Of a stretch of 64,000 nt of DNA, positions 47,066 through 57,181 are shown in pieces; within the stretch, counting starts at the first letter, position 1; each line of letters opens with the position of its first letter. The position numbers were made by a program, and so were the translations under genes. The notes under the pieces were generated by a model. The model was not told the origin of the DNA, searched no databases, and saw only the letters and a list, made by a program, of their open reading frames with translations. Source of the stretch: Gluconobacter roseus NBRC 3990 (GTDB lineage: Bacteria; Pseudomonadota; Alphaproteobacteria; Acetobacterales; Acetobacteraceae); NCBI RefSeq assembly GCF_006538885.1, contig NZ_BJLY01000001.1:1-64000 (forward strand), given 5' to 3'.

Positions 47066-48256
47066 ATCTCCGGAGCCTTTACTGGTCAGGGCTGAAGAGA
47101 CTGCTTCTTCCGCCCAGGGGAAATGCACTACACGATCTCTTCCAGTCTGTTTGGCAGCGTAGAGAGCACTGTCAGCCCGGGCGAGAAGTTCCGTCCGGGG
47201 AATTCCGATACCGGGACACAGCGCGGCGCCGATACTGAGCGTCGCCATGACGGCGCCACCTCCGATCATGCGAGTTTCCGTTGCAAAGGCCTTTTTAAGA
47301 TGTTCCGCAGTCGCAAGCATTTCATCAGGGCTATCACACTGGAAGACGACGACAAATTCATCCCCGCCAATGCGAAAAAGAATTGTCGTGGGGTAGAGGA
47401 TGTCGGCACAAACACGTCCCATGGCGGTAATGATCTGATCTCCGACCGCGTGACCATGGGCGTCATTGATGGACTTAAAGTGATCGATATCGACCATGAG
47501 CAACGCTTCGTGGGTGCAGACCTTTTGATCATTGTCCAGCCAGGCCTGAAAGGCCCTGCGATTGCTGCCCCCCGAGAGAGGATCCTGCAGAATCAGTTCC
47601 TGTTGCTGGAAGGCAAGCTGTTCCCAGGGGATTGCAATCATCGCCAGTGCAAACAGCGCCACTTCAATGACTGCAAGGAAATTATAGCTCGTTACTGCCC
47701 ATACAGTGGCCGGAGCCGCGCCCAGAGGGGCTGGCATCCACAGGACAAATGGTACGAGAAAAAGATGGAAGCCTGCGTAGATGCGTAGCAGTCGCAGCAG
47801 ACTGCGTCTTGCGGGTGTCATGATCCTGACGTTCTGTTGCAGATCACGTGCTGCGAAAATATGGAAAGCTGCAATGACTGCCAGACGAAAGCCTGTGCTG
47901 ACGACATGGAGCAGGCCGGTCGGTCCGGCGAGAATCGAAAGCAGGAAAGACGCACTACAGGCGAGCAGCAGTACTGGAAGCTGCACCTGACAGCCCAGCA
48001 TGACACGCAGGGCCTGCCATCCGGCCCCATAGGCCAGGGTCATGGACAGAGCACCCAGCCGCAGCGCCCACAAGCCCGGCAGAAGAGTCGGGATAATGAA
48101 AAACAGACCGGACAATGATCCCAGAAGAAACGGTGCCGCATACCAGATGATACGCGCCCATCGCCTGCCGGGAAGTTCAGACAGGATGAAATGGACACCC
48201 AGAAGCAGGAAAATAACCGCGCTGCATCCGAGCAGAGTAGGGGGATCAGGAGTCAT
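47060..48256 (-). CDS. Membrane-bound diguanylate cyclase (GGDEF)
   Basis: A 398-residue protein that makes cyclic-di-GMP. Seven to eight hydrophobic segments fill residues 1-210 (a MASE-like sensor region, starting TLLGCSAVIFLLLGVHFIL). The GGDEF domain spans about 230-390 with DIDHFKSINDAHGHAVGD, the active-site loop RIGGDEFVVVF and the downstream GAALCPG. No EAL domain, so synthesis only. An RxxD-type inhibitory site is not obvious before GGDEF. Start at ATG 48256; a GTG at 48295 adds 13 residues. What the membrane part senses is unknown. Confidence 0.88.
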   Translation of the reverse strand: MTPDPPTLLGCSAVIFLLLGVHFILSELPGRRWARIIWYAAPFLLGSLSGLFFIIPTLLPGLWALRLGALSMTLAYGAGWQALRVMLGCQVQLPVLLLACSASFLLSILAGPTGLLHVVSTGFRLAVIAAFHIFAARDLQQNVRIMTPARRSLLRLLRIYAGFHLFLVPFVLWMPAPLGAAPATVWAVTSYNFLAVIEVALFALAMIAIPWEQLAFQQQELILQDPLSGGSNRRAFQAWLDNDQKVCTHEALLMVDIDHFKSINDAHGHAVGDQIITAMGRVCADILYPTTILFRIGGDEFVVVFQCDSPDEMLATAEHLKKAFATETRMIGGGAVMATLSIGAALCPGIGIPRTELLARADSALYAAKQTGRDRVVHFPWAEEAVSSALTSKGSGDS

Positions 48257-48524
48257 TGATGGAGCATGGGCTATTGAACAGGCTGTAAAGGCCACTCCCG
48301 TATAAAGCTGGCAGACGGATTTCGATTCCTCGCAACACCATCAAGACATCCTCAGCTTACTTCCGGGTTAATGGCATTTTTCGGGCTACCTCATTTCCGG
48401 ATACGTCAGCCAAAGAGATGACGGACCAGCCATGCCCCGGCATAAGGGCATTTCTGTCATTTTTCATCCAGTTGAGTCGAATGCATCCTGAGAATTTCCC
48501 TTCTGAAACGGTCATGCTCTGAAA

Positions 48525-49442
48525 ATGACTCGTCTTTTTCCTCTCTGGGCCATTCTGGTGTCCGGCTTCGCCCTTTCTCTGCCCGGACCGTTCCTGACGC
48601 TAGTTCCTGTCATCACGCCGCTTCTGGCCTTCGTCATGTTCACGATGGGTGTTTCCCTGACGCCTGCCGATTTCGGCCGGATCCTGCGTCGTCCCGCACC
48701 GGTTCTGGCGGGCGTGGGGCTGCATTATCTCGTCATGCCGCTTGCCGCCTGGGGGATTGCGCATCTGCTGTCCATGCCATCCGCGCTGGCCACGGGCATG
48801 GTGCTGGTCGGCTGCGTGTCGAGCGGCACGGCTTCGAATGTCATGATCTATCTGTCGCGCGGGGACGTGGCGCTTTCCGTCAGCATCAGCGCTTTCTCCA
48901 CCCTCGTCGGGATTGTCGCAACGCCGCTTCTGGTACGGTTCTATGTGTCTACTGGTGTGGCCGTGGATAGCTGGGCATTGTTCCGCAGTATCCTGACGAT
49001 GGTGGCGCTTCCCGTGCTGGCAGGGGTTACGCTCAATACGTTGTGCCATCGCGCAGTGAAGCGGGTGGAGCCCGCGCTCCCGCTGGTGGCCATGGTGTCG
49101 ATCCTGCTCATCATCGGGGCGATCGTCGCCGGTGTGGGGCCATCTCTGAAAGAGGCCGGTCCGGTCATGCTGCTGGCGGTCATTCTGCATAACGGGATCG
49201 GTCTGCTGGGGGGCTACTGGGGCGGACGACTGCTCGGTTTTGATGAAAGCATCTGCCGCACGCTGGCGCTGGAAGTGGGAATGCAGAATTCGGGCCTCGC
49301 CGCGACACTGGGGCGTCTCTATTTCTCGCCGCTGGCAGCGCTGCCGGGAGCGGTTTTTTCCATCTGGCACAACGTCTCGGGGTCCATTCTGGCGTCGCTG
49401 TGGGCGTCGCGGCCTATCGTGCGGAAAGACCCGTCGTGTTGA
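48525..49442 (+). CDS. Bile acid:sodium symporter (BASS) family transporter
   Basis: A 305-residue membrane protein with about 9-10 helices. Family motifs include [19 protein letters not shown], the cross-over helix region [19 protein letters not shown] and the second half [14 protein letters not shown]. Members transport organic anions such as pantoate, pyruvate or bile acids with Na+. The substrate is not predictable here. Convergent with the helicase gene, their 3' ends overlapping by 29 bp. Confidence 0.9.
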   Translation: MTRLFPLWAILVSGFALSLPGPFLTLVPVITPLLAFVMFTMGVSLTPADFGRILRRPAPVLAGVGLHYLVMPLAAWGIAHLLSMPSALATGMVLVGCVSSGTASNVMIYLSRGDVALSVSISAFSTLVGIVATPLLVRFYVSTGVAVDSWALFRSILTMVALPVLAGVTLNTLCHRAVKRVEPALPLVAMVSILLIIGAIVAGVGPSLKEAGPVMLLAVILHNGIGLLGGYWGGRLLGFDESICRTLALEVGMQNSGLAATLGRLYFSPLAALPGAVFSIWHNVSGSILASLWASRPIVRKDPSC

Positions 49443-50736
49443 CGAGGAATACCATGTCAGTGGCGCGCGTCACCGCCACATAGCAGAGCTGCTGCGTCTC
49501 CAGCGGGTTCTGCCGGGCGCGGCGGCCGATATCGCCGAGATCCACGAACACGTTCTTGAACGTGCTGCCCTGTGCTGTATGGACCGTCATGGCATAGATC
49601 GCCTGAAGCTGGAGCAGGGCATTGTGAAACGCGAAACGATGGCTCCAGCGCCGATGCTGCTGCTTCGCTTCCTGCACCAGACGCCGGTCCACAGCATCCA
49701 GATCCTTCTGGTTCTGCACGATATGGCCGGTGATTTCCTCGCCCGCCATCGTCAGCAGCGTCACTTCCCATGAGGCAAGATCCGCGACCCAGGCTGGCAC
49801 GTCCTTGCAGAGCTCGAACTTGTAGGAAAGCCGCCCGGGTTTGATGTCCATGACGAGGACTTCCTCATTCGTGGCAATCGCCTGACGCGGGCCGCCTTCT
49901 TCCTGCTGGACGGAAAACGGCGCGCGCGACACGACCCGTTCGCCGGGCATGAAAGGCGTCGGCGTCTCGCCGCCATAGCGCCAGAGCCGGACCATCCGGT
50001 TGATCTGATGCACGCGCGCATTCGTCCAGCACAGATAGCGGCACCAGTCGTTGTCTTCGGCGAAGGCATCAGACAGGAACGCTTTGCGCACCCAGCTTTC
50101 CACATCCTTGGGCAGAAACAGGCCCGTCTGCTCCTGACGCGCATCGCGGACCCAGCTCCAGTCGGCGTCACCGCCCTGGCTCTGGCGGATGATGGTCGCG
50201 GCTTCGAGGATCGGATTACCCGCCGCCTGCCGCACGACGGTTTCCAGGTGGGAGCGCGAGGGCACGGAAAAGGACGGGGATGCAGCCTCTCCCACGGGTG
50301 GAAGCTGTGCAGGATCGCCCACGAACAGCACGAAGCAGTAACGCAGAAGATCGCGGATCCAGTTCATCAGCTCCGCGGAGAGCATCGAGCATTCATCAAC
50401 GATCACAATGCCATCGGCAATCGTCTGCGGCCGCTTGGAACGCACGAGGGTCGTGGTCGTGCCCTGCGAGGACGGCTGAAGGCTCAGCAGGCTCTGGATA
50501 GTCCGGCAGTCAACGTCCCGATCGACCTTTGAGCGCAGGACGGCGGTGGCCTTGTGGGTAGGCGCCGTGATGACGACCACCTTCTTTTCGGCCATGAAAT
50601 GCCGGGCGACGGCCTGCATCAGCGTCGTCTTGCCGCTACCCGCATATCCCGTCAGAAGATGCGTCGGCCGTCCTGCGGCATGTGCGGCAATGATTTCATC
50701 AAGTGCCTGCTGCTGGGAGGGGGTGAGCATGACCAT
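49414..50736 (-). CDS. SF1 ATP-dependent DNA helicase (RecD2/Dda-like)
   Basis: A 440-residue superfamily 1B helicase. Walker [10 protein letters not shown] at about 29-37, motif Ia [12 protein letters not shown], Walker [11 protein letters not shown] near 112, motif [14 protein letters not shown], and the C-terminal [16 protein letters not shown] and [12 protein letters not shown] (motifs V-VI, UvrD_C_2 region). It has no N-terminal RecD extension, so it is a compact Dda/RecD2-like DNA helicase, probably for repair or replication restart. An internal Met at codon 3 is an alternative start. Divergent from the methyltransferase pseudogene. Confidence 0.88.
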   Translation of the reverse strand: MVMLTPSQQQALDEIIAAHAAGRPTHLLTGYAGSGKTTLMQAVARHFMAEKKVVVITAPTHKATAVLRSKVDRDVDCRTIQSLLSLQPSSQGTTTTLVRSKRPQTIADGIVIVDECSMLSAELMNWIRDLLRYCFVLFVGDPAQLPPVGEAASPSFSVPSRSHLETVVRQAAGNPILEAATIIRQSQGGDADWSWVRDARQEQTGLFLPKDVESWVRKAFLSDAFAEDNDWCRYLCWTNARVHQINRMVRLWRYGGETPTPFMPGERVVSRAPFSVQQEEGGPRQAIATNEEVLVMDIKPGRLSYKFELCKDVPAWVADLASWEVTLLTMAGEEITGHIVQNQKDLDAVDRRLVQEAKQQHRRWSHRFAFHNALLQLQAIYAMTVHTAQGSTFKNVFVDLGDIGRRARQNPLETQQLCYVAVTRATDMVFLVNTTGLSAR

Positions 50737-50833
50737 GAGCGGCTTTTCTCATATTTTCCCGACACATGCCATTGCCTCGCCAGCAGAACCCGGCACAGTC
50801 TCAGCCGGGAAAAGCAGGAAGAAAGCCGGACTT

Positions 50834-51496
50834 ATGGACGCAAAATCGAATGCCATTTTCTGGCAGGAAAAATAGGAGCGCGGCGAGACGGGCTTTCACG
50901 AAACGCAGGCCAATCCGCTCCTGACCCGTCATATCGCGGCTCTGGATCTTCCGGCGGGAGCGCAGATTTTCGTCCCTCTGTGCGGCATGAGCCAGGATAT
51001 GGTCTGGCTCGCGGGGCAGGGCTATCACGTGACCGGATGTGAGCTAAGCGATATCGCCGTGCACCGGTTCTTCAGCGACCTCGGCATCACGCCCGACATT
51101 GTGGATGCAGGGCCATTACGCTGTTTTTCTACCGGGACCATCCGTATTTTCGCAGGCAATATTTTCGACCTGACGCCTGATCTGCTCGGCCCGATGGATG
51201 GCATCTATGACCGCGCCGCACTGATCGCCCTGCCGGAGGACCTGCGCCGGGCCTATGCGGTGCATCTCCTGTTCCTGACCGGTCCGGTTCCCGAACTTCT
51301 CGTGACGCTGGATTACGATCAGTCCTGCCTGAAAGGACCGCCTTTTTCCGTCGACGAGGCGTTCCTGCGTGAATGCTATGGTCAGACCTATGCTTTCACG
51401 CTTCTGGAAAGCCGGGCGGTCGAAGGCGGCTTGAAAGGCCGCTGCCCGGCGTCCGAAAACGTCTGGCGTTTCAGCCCACTTCCGCCTTCGTCCTGA
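50834..51496 (+). pseudogene. Thiopurine S-methyltransferase (TPMT-type) with amber codon 14
   Basis: A 220-codon frame from the ATG at 50834 to the stop at 51494-51496. It reads MDAKSNAIFWQEK, then TAG at 50873-50875, then ERGETGFHETQANPLLTRH and the SAM-binding FVPLCGMSQDMVWLAGQG, with CELSDIAVHRFF and the rest of the family to the end. The family has Trp at the interrupted place (the FWxxKWxxGxxGFH start), so a single TGG-to-TAG change explains it. Without suppression only an N-terminally truncated protein from 50987 could be made, lacking the first part of the SAM-binding motif. TPMT-type enzymes detoxify selenium, tellurium and thiol compounds. A sequencing error is the alternative. Confidence 0.85.
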
Positions 51497-51499
51497 CCG

Positions 51500-53053
51500 T
51501 TACTCCGCGGCGGCGGCTTCCGCACCCATACGGGTCTTGTCCACAAAGCCCTCTGTCGCATCGTCGAGCGCGCGCGTCCGGCGACCACCCGGGCCGTGGA
51601 CGTAGAGCGCCTTGCGGTCGATCTTGTCCACGACGTCCGGCTGGACCGGCATTTCATAGCGCGGCTTGCGCATATGGTCGGAGAGCTGGAGCTTCGGATT
51701 GAAGACCGAATTGAACTTCCAAAGCATCTTCACGAAGTTCGTCTGTCCGTGCAGCAGCAAACGTGTCGCAATCCCGACCGTGCCCTTCAGCGCTTCCCAG
51801 CCCATGTGCTTGGTGTTCAGCACCTGCTGCGTCTTGACCAGTTCCTTGTAGAACTCGGGCAGAGGCAGGGTGGTCGGCAGAACAGCGTGTTGGATGTCGA
51901 ACAGGCGATAATCGCGCGTCGTCAGGCGGCGGGCCTCGCGGTGCCAGATCTCGGTGCCGGGATAGGGCGTCGTGACGGAGATGTTCACGATATCCGGGAT
52001 TTCGAGACACCACTGACGCACGGCTTCGAACCGTTCGCGGGTCCAGGACGGATCGGCGATGATATTGATCGCAACCGTCAGACCGAGCGAACGGGCATAT
52101 TCCAGAGCCTCGAAATTGGCATCCAGCGAGACGCGCTTGCGGAACTGCTTAAGCCCTTCCTCATCCACGGCTTCAAGCCCGATGAAGATGTAGGTCAGCC
52201 CGATTTCGCTCCAGGTCTTGAAAACTTCCTTGTTGCGCAGAAGCACGTCCGCGCGGGTTTCAAGATAGTATTCCTTCTTGATCCCGCGCTTCTTGATTTC
52301 GTCCGCGATGGCCATGCCATGTTCCTGATGGACGAAGGCCACGTCATCAACGATGAAGATGCCCGGCTCTTTCAGTGCCTCAAGCTCGTCAGCAATCACC
52401 TGCGGGCTGACGGTCCGGTAGGAGCGGCCATAGAACGTCCAGGCACTGCAGAACGTGCAGTCCCACGGGCAGCCACGGGCAAATTCGATGGAAGCCGCCG
52501 GGTCCAGCGTACCGATGAAATACTTGTTGCGGTGATGCAGCAGGTCACGCGCCGGGCGGACGGTATCGAGGCTTTTCACGAAGATCGGCGGCGGCCCTTC
52601 GCCATCCACCGTGATGGCACCGGGAACCTTCAGCAGGTCTGTTTTCTTTTCGATGGCTTCCAGCAGCAGGCCGACGGTCGCGTCGCCTTCACCCTTCAGG
52701 ATGCAGTCGATGGCACCTTCGGAAAGCTGAAGCACGTCAGGTGCAATGAAGGACACCGAATGACCGCCCACGAAGATGAACTTCCCGGGCATCCGCTGTT
52801 TCGTTTCCTTGCACAGGTCGAGGATCTCGGGAATGTTCGCCAGATAGCTTCCTGAAAAACAGATCGCATCCGGTTTGAAGTCAGCGAGACGCTTCCAGTA
52901 GTCTTCATGGCTCTCGACCTGGAGATCGATGATCTGAACGTCATGTCCTTCATTGCGTGCAGCGCCCGCAACAAGTTCAAGCCCAAGTGGTTCCAGCCGC
53001 AGGAACACGCGCGTGTACATCAGGGCACTTGGGTGAACGGCCAGAAGTTTCAT
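51500..53053 (-). CDS. hpnR: Hopanoid C-3 methylase, B12-binding radical SAM enzyme
   Basis: A 517-residue class B radical SAM methylase that adds a methyl group at C-3 of hopanoids. The N-terminal cobalamin-binding domain (1-150) includes DAICFSGSYLANIPEILDL and FIFVGGHSVSF. The radical SAM core has CPWDCTFC (Cys195, Cys199, Cys202), which holds the 4Fe-4S cluster, followed by a TIM-barrel part and a long C-terminal region to 517. The opening MKLLAVHPSALMYTRVFLRL and overall length match HpnR, which is known from acetic acid bacteria and methanotrophs. No other hopanoid genes are in the window. It converges with the methyltransferase pseudogene, 3 bp between their ends. Confidence 0.9.
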   Translation of the reverse strand: MKLLAVHPSALMYTRVFLRLEPLGLELVAGAARNEGHDVQIIDLQVESHEDYWKRLADFKPDAICFSGSYLANIPEILDLCKETKQRMPGKFIFVGGHSVSFIAPDVLQLSEGAIDCILKGEGDATVGLLLEAIEKKTDLLKVPGAITVDGEGPPPIFVKSLDTVRPARDLLHHRNKYFIGTLDPAASIEFARGCPWDCTFCSAWTFYGRSYRTVSPQVIADELEALKEPGIFIVDDVAFVHQEHGMAIADEIKKRGIKKEYYLETRADVLLRNKEVFKTWSEIGLTYIFIGLEAVDEEGLKQFRKRVSLDANFEALEYARSLGLTVAINIIADPSWTRERFEAVRQWCLEIPDIVNISVTTPYPGTEIWHREARRLTTRDYRLFDIQHAVLPTTLPLPEFYKELVKTQQVLNTKHMGWEALKGTVGIATRLLLHGQTNFVKMLWKFNSVFNPKLQLSDHMRKPRYEMPVQPDVVDKIDRKALYVHGPGGRRTRALDDATEGFVDKTRMGAEAAAAE

Positions 53054-53439
53054 GAAGCGATCCCATTCTCTTGCGGCTTATCTGGTCACGACTGTGACGA
53101 CATGACATCGTGAGACATAGGCCTTCACTTTCCAGCAATCAAACGACACACCGATCCGGCACATGCCCGCAAGACTGTCATGCGATGGGAAACGTCGTGA
53201 AGTCCGGATGGATGCAAGCGACGGCATCCCCGGAAAACCTGCACTCTCCACCAGGCAGGCAGAATCAGGCATGTCGAGAAAATCATGGTTTTCACGACTG
53301 CGTGAACTGTTGTGAAAAAGAGGAGAAGCGGAGCGGGACTCTTCTGGCTCTACCTTTGCGATCAGGCATCATGGAGCGGGACAATGCCCGGTCGAGAAAT
53401 CCTTTTGGATTTCCCGGAAGATTTTCAAAATGGGAAAAT
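53054..53439. other. gene-free spacer upstream of hpnR
   Basis: About 390 bp between hpnR and the FecA-type receptor with no convincing ORF. It must hold the hpnR promoter; no strong -35/-10 pair or known riboswitch is evident to me. Confidence 0.5.
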
Positions 53440-53463
53440 CTCTCAGGCTCGAAAGCCTGAGAG
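53440..53463 (-). terminator. intrinsic terminator of the fecIRA-type operon
   Basis: A perfect 10-bp stem (CTCTCAGGCT, 53440-53449, and AGCCTGAGAG, 53454-53463) around a CGAA tetraloop, 7 bp past the receptor stop on the minus strand. It is followed on that strand by GATTTTCCCATTTT, a T-rich tail. Confidence 0.8.
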
Positions 53464-53470
53464 ACGAGCA

Positions 53471-56155
53471 TCAGAAAGCGGCTGAGACCGTTCCGAAGAA
53501 CATGCGGGGTGCGGTCGGGTAGCCAGTATAGGTGCTGGCATCGCCCGCAGAGATCGAGGACCAGGAGCGGGCATTCGTCAGGTTGCTGGCGTTGAACTGG
53601 AGCTTGAGGCTGTTCATGTGCGGGATGTGGCGGAACGTGTAGCTGGAGCTGAAGGCGAGCTGCACGCGCGGCGGCACCATGACGCTGTTGGTGATCGTGC
53701 CCGGACGGACGCCCATATAGCTGCCGCTGAACTGGGCATTGAAGCCGCCCTGATTGTAGTTGACGGCGAACTTGTCGGACCAGGCCGGAATGGCCGGAAC
53801 CTTCTTGCCCTGCGTGGCATACAGTGTCGCACCATCCATGAAGTCGTTGCCGTAGATGCTGCTGACATAGGACACGGCATCATAGATCGAGAAATGCGGC
53901 CCGAAACGCAGCGTAAAGGACATATCCATGCCGTTCGTCGAGACACTGCCAAGGTTCGCCACCGTATTGCCGACGCCCGAAATGCCCTGACCCGGTGGGG
54001 AGATGGTGCCGAGGCGGTTATAGAAATCGACGTGATAATATTCGAGCTGCCCGCTGATCCCGGTCAGGATCCGCGTGTTGATCGGATGGCTGGTGCGGAT
54101 GCCGGTTTCATACGTCCATGAGGATTCCGGTTTGCCGCTGCGCTTGAACTTCTCGAAATCCGCCTGATTGGACACCGCCCAGGGAGAAGTCGAGCCATAT
54201 CCGGTGGAGGCAAAGGAGTTCATATTCTCCTGGATATTGGCAAAAAGCTGCTCATGCTGCGTGAAATTCCACAGCGCACCGAAGGCCGGCAGGAATGGAT
54301 TGAAAGACGGGATCGTGCCGCCCGCGATGGTCTGGGTGCTGGTATCAACGATCGTTTTCGCGCCCTTTACCGACGAGGCCAGAGACTGCGGCAGGGCAGC
54401 AATCGGCAGCGTGCCATTCGTATACACCAGTTCGGACTTGAAACCCGCCGTCAGTGTCAGGCGCGGCGTAACCTTCCAGCTGTCCTGAAGATGCGTAACG
54501 AACGTGTTGGTGTAAAAATTGTTCTGCCACTGGGTAAAGAGCGGGTTGGTGGGGCGTTCATAAGGCGTCAGGGTATTGGTGGCGGTCAGCGGATACCAGC
54601 GCCGGGCCTGCATGTTGTTGTTGCGCTCATACCAGCCGCCCAGTTCGATATTGTGATGGCCAAGCCGGTAATGCAGCGTACTGGTCAGACCACCGCGATA
54701 GTCGCTGTATTCCGTGGTGCGAACGGCAAAAGCCGTGCCACCCGTGGCATCCCAGACCTTCGGATCAATACCTGCAACACTGTAGGTGAACTGGCCATTC
54801 TTGATGTATTTCGTGCCAGTCGGATCGAGATACGTACCCAGAATGGTCAGGATTGCATTCGTGCGGATGGATGTCGCCACCACACCTGCACCGTCGTCAT
54901 AATGGAAGTAAAGCTGGTTATCCCAGTTCAGGTTCGGGCTGAACCGGTGGGAAATCTTCAGATAGGTCAGGTAGTCAGTCCGCTGGGCGGCGGAGAAGTA
55001 ATACTTGTTATTCGGCGTTGCCGGACCGGCCTTTGTTGAGCTTTCAGCAGGATACCCCGCAGTAGCGGCATTCAGGTCCGGATAGAAGGCGCCGCGGGCA
55101 TAAAGATCCGTCGGGGCAGTCAGACCCTGTGTGTTCGGCTCTGCCTTGTTCTGCCAGTCAAAATAGACGGTGATGGTTGTGTTTTCGCCCTTGTGAACGA
55201 ATTTTCCGTTCACCTGATAGCCGCCCTGCCGATTGGCGGGACCGAGGTTCCAAGGGCGGGCATCCTGACGGGAGAACGCCATATAAGCCGAATTGCCGTT
55301 GCCGAAATTGCCCGTATCAACGCGCGCGAATGTTCTGAATGTGGAATAGCTTCCGAAGGTCTGGTTGATTGTGGCACCAGCCTTCTGCTTCGGATCGCGC
55401 GTGGTGAACTCGATCGTCCCGCCCAGATTGCTGGTTGAGGCCGTACCCAGCGCACCCGCACCAGAGGACAGGGACGTCGATCCGATGTCCTCACTGATGG
55501 CCGCGCGCTGCGGGGACAGGCCGTTATAGTTGCCGTAAGCCCCGGCGCCGAGCGGCACGCCGTCCATCGTGTAGCCGAGCTGGTTCTGGTTGAAGCCGTG
55601 GACGTAAATGCTGGAGTTCTGCTCGTTATTGCCCCAGGGATCGACGTTGGTGAACGTCACGCCCGGCAGCAGGTCCAGCGCCTGCATCGGGCTCTGGCCT
55701 GGCATGAGCGTCTGCATTTCGTCACCGCTGACACTCATGACCGAACGTGTGCGGTGGCCGGTTGCGACGATCTGCTCGATCTCATGCGCCTGCGTTTCAC
55801 GCAGGCGCTGCGGCTTTGGGCGCGCGGACGTGTCCTTGCGGATAATGACGCCGCCATCCGGCATGGCCTCGGCCTTCAGTCCGCTACCGCGCAGCAGACG
55901 CTTGACGGCTTCATTCGGCGACAGGGTGCCGTTCAGAGCCGGGGCACGGAGATGGGCTACCGCATCGGGTGTGAAGATGATGTTGCGGCCAGTCTGTTGC
56001 CCCAGTGTCACGAGGGCCTGCCCCATGGGCTGTGCTGCGATATGCACGTTGGAGGCGGGGGCAGCGAAGGCGCTGGACAGCGTCTGCGTCAGAATGGTCG
56101 CGCCTGCCGACAGAAGCAGAACGGTGCGGCGGGGGTAACGGGTGGGCGGGGTCAT
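53471..56155 (-). CDS. TonB-dependent transducer/receptor with STN domain (FecA-like)
   Basis: An 894-residue outer-membrane receptor. Signal peptide (RRTVLLLSAGATILTQTLSSAFA), an STN signalling domain (about 35-105, VHIAAQPMGQALVTLGQQTG), a plug (about 130-260) and a 22-strand-type barrel ending in FFGTVSAAF. The STN domain contacts a FecR-type anti-sigma protein in the periplasm, so ligand binding both imports and signals. The barrel with MDGVPLGAGAYGN and repeated Tyr/Asn-rich strands resembles the FecA/siderophore-like receptors. AGGAAA lies 9 nt before the ATG. It is last in the order sigma factor - FecR - receptor, 99 bp after FecR. Confidence 0.93.
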   Translation of the reverse strand: MTPPTRYPRRTVLLLSAGATILTQTLSSAFAAPASNVHIAAQPMGQALVTLGQQTGRNIIFTPDAVAHLRAPALNGTLSPNEAVKRLLRGSGLKAEAMPDGGVIIRKDTSARPKPQRLRETQAHEIEQIVATGHRTRSVMSVSGDEMQTLMPGQSPMQALDLLPGVTFTNVDPWGNNEQNSSIYVHGFNQNQLGYTMDGVPLGAGAYGNYNGLSPQRAAISEDIGSTSLSSGAGALGTASTSNLGGTIEFTTRDPKQKAGATINQTFGSYSTFRTFARVDTGNFGNGNSAYMAFSRQDARPWNLGPANRQGGYQVNGKFVHKGENTTITVYFDWQNKAEPNTQGLTAPTDLYARGAFYPDLNAATAGYPAESSTKAGPATPNNKYYFSAAQRTDYLTYLKISHRFSPNLNWDNQLYFHYDDGAGVVATSIRTNAILTILGTYLDPTGTKYIKNGQFTYSVAGIDPKVWDATGGTAFAVRTTEYSDYRGGLTSTLHYRLGHHNIELGGWYERNNNMQARRWYPLTATNTLTPYERPTNPLFTQWQNNFYTNTFVTHLQDSWKVTPRLTLTAGFKSELVYTNGTLPIAALPQSLASSVKGAKTIVDTSTQTIAGGTIPSFNPFLPAFGALWNFTQHEQLFANIQENMNSFASTGYGSTSPWAVSNQADFEKFKRSGKPESSWTYETGIRTSHPINTRILTGISGQLEYYHVDFYNRLGTISPPGQGISGVGNTVANLGSVSTNGMDMSFTLRFGPHFSIYDAVSYVSSIYGNDFMDGATLYATQGKKVPAIPAWSDKFAVNYNQGGFNAQFSGSYMGVRPGTITNSVMVPPRVQLAFSSSYTFRHIPHMNSLKLQFNASNLTNARSWSSISAGDASTYTGYPTAPRMFFGTVSAAF

Positions 56156-56254
56156 GGGGCTCGTTTCCTGTCGTCGGGCCTGAATGCGGTCTCGACAGGA
56201 AGACAGATGAAAAATCGAAAACCTCAGCGCGGTGCAGCGGTTTTCATCGAAACG

Positions 56255-57169
56255 TCACAAAGCAACGATTTCGTAAACGTTATGGGCCGGCCGGATGCGT
56301 AATGGCAAAAGATGTGGAAGCATTTGCAAGAACGCATCCCCCTGCCGCACATGATAAACGCCGCTCAGACGCTGTGAGGCCAGACGCGGCGCGGACAGAA
56401 CGATCTGCCGTGAGGCATAACGGTTGATTTCCTGGATCACGTCCGCCAGCGGCTGATTGCGGAACACCAGTTCTCCACCTTGCCAGGACAGAAGCGTTTC
56501 CAGATCGGGATAATCGATGTTCCATCCGCCATTGCGGTACATCCGTAGACGCTGCCCCGGCATGACCCAGCGCCCCGCCGCACGCAGGGCCGCGGCACTC
56601 AGGAACACCTTGCCCTGGACGGCCGTGACTTCCGTATCGCCGCTGTTGATCCGGATATTGGCGGCCGTCTGCCCGTGAAGCTGCACGGTCATGCCATCGG
56701 CCGACAGATGGAATGCGTCCGGTCCCGACGTCGAAAGCATGACCTGTCCGTGACACAGTCGCGCCTGCTGTCCGCTGCGTCCGATCACGAGGCGGGTCTG
56801 GGTGTCGAGGCGGCAATGGGTATGGGGCGTAATGCGGATATCGCGGATGCTGCCGGTTCCCGTTTCCTCGATGCGGCTGGCATGGGCGCCTTCCCAGGGA
56901 GGCACTGCCAGAAAAACCGTCGCGACCAGCCCGGCCAGCGCATGCCGCCGACTGAAGGCGCGACGGCGCACTGTCTGATGCGGTATCGTAACGGATGGTG
57001 GCGTGACGCCACCTGCCATTTCCCACAGTTCGGTCAGATGCTCGAAGACCGGACCGTTCCGGGGATCGCTCGCCAGCCAGTACCGGAACCTGTCATGATC
57101 GAGTTCCGTGCAGTCCTCGGCATGCAGGCGCGCAATCCATTCTGCCGCACGGGTTTTGGTGACATCCAT
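56255..57169 (-). CDS. FecR-type anti-sigma/sigma regulator
   Basis: A 304-residue inner-membrane regulator. N-terminal DUF4880-like cytoplasmic part (about 1-50: AAEWIARLHAEDCTELDHDRFRYW in pattern), one transmembrane helix (about 75-93), then the periplasmic FecR domain (about 105-200) and a C-terminal secretin/STN-like part that should bind the receptor's STN domain. It lies 12 bp after the ECF sigma gene and 99 bp before the STN-bearing receptor, the standard signalling order: receptor occupancy, FecR, sigma factor release. Confidence 0.9.
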   Translation of the reverse strand: MDVTKTRAAEWIARLHAEDCTELDHDRFRYWLASDPRNGPVFEHLTELWEMAGGVTPPSVTIPHQTVRRRAFSRRHALAGLVATVFLAVPPWEGAHASRIEETGTGSIRDIRITPHTHCRLDTQTRLVIGRSGQQARLCHGQVMLSTSGPDAFHLSADGMTVQLHGQTAANIRINSGDTEVTAVQGKVFLSAAALRAAGRWVMPGQRLRMYRNGGWNIDYPDLETLLSWQGGELVFRNQPLADVIQEINRYASRQIVLSAPRLASQRLSGVYHVRQGDAFLQMLPHLLPLRIRPAHNVYEIVAL

Positions 57170-57181
57170 CAGATCGGTATT

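Noticed and set aside
48600-49370. 256-codon minus-strand frame opposite the BASS transporter
   Set aside because: His/Gln/Arg-rich composition and no hydrophobic or domain pattern; a shadow of the transporter gene.
51596-52855. 419-codon open frame opposite hpnR
   Set aside because: The hpnR strand has the cluster motif and full family length; the opposite frame is a shadow.
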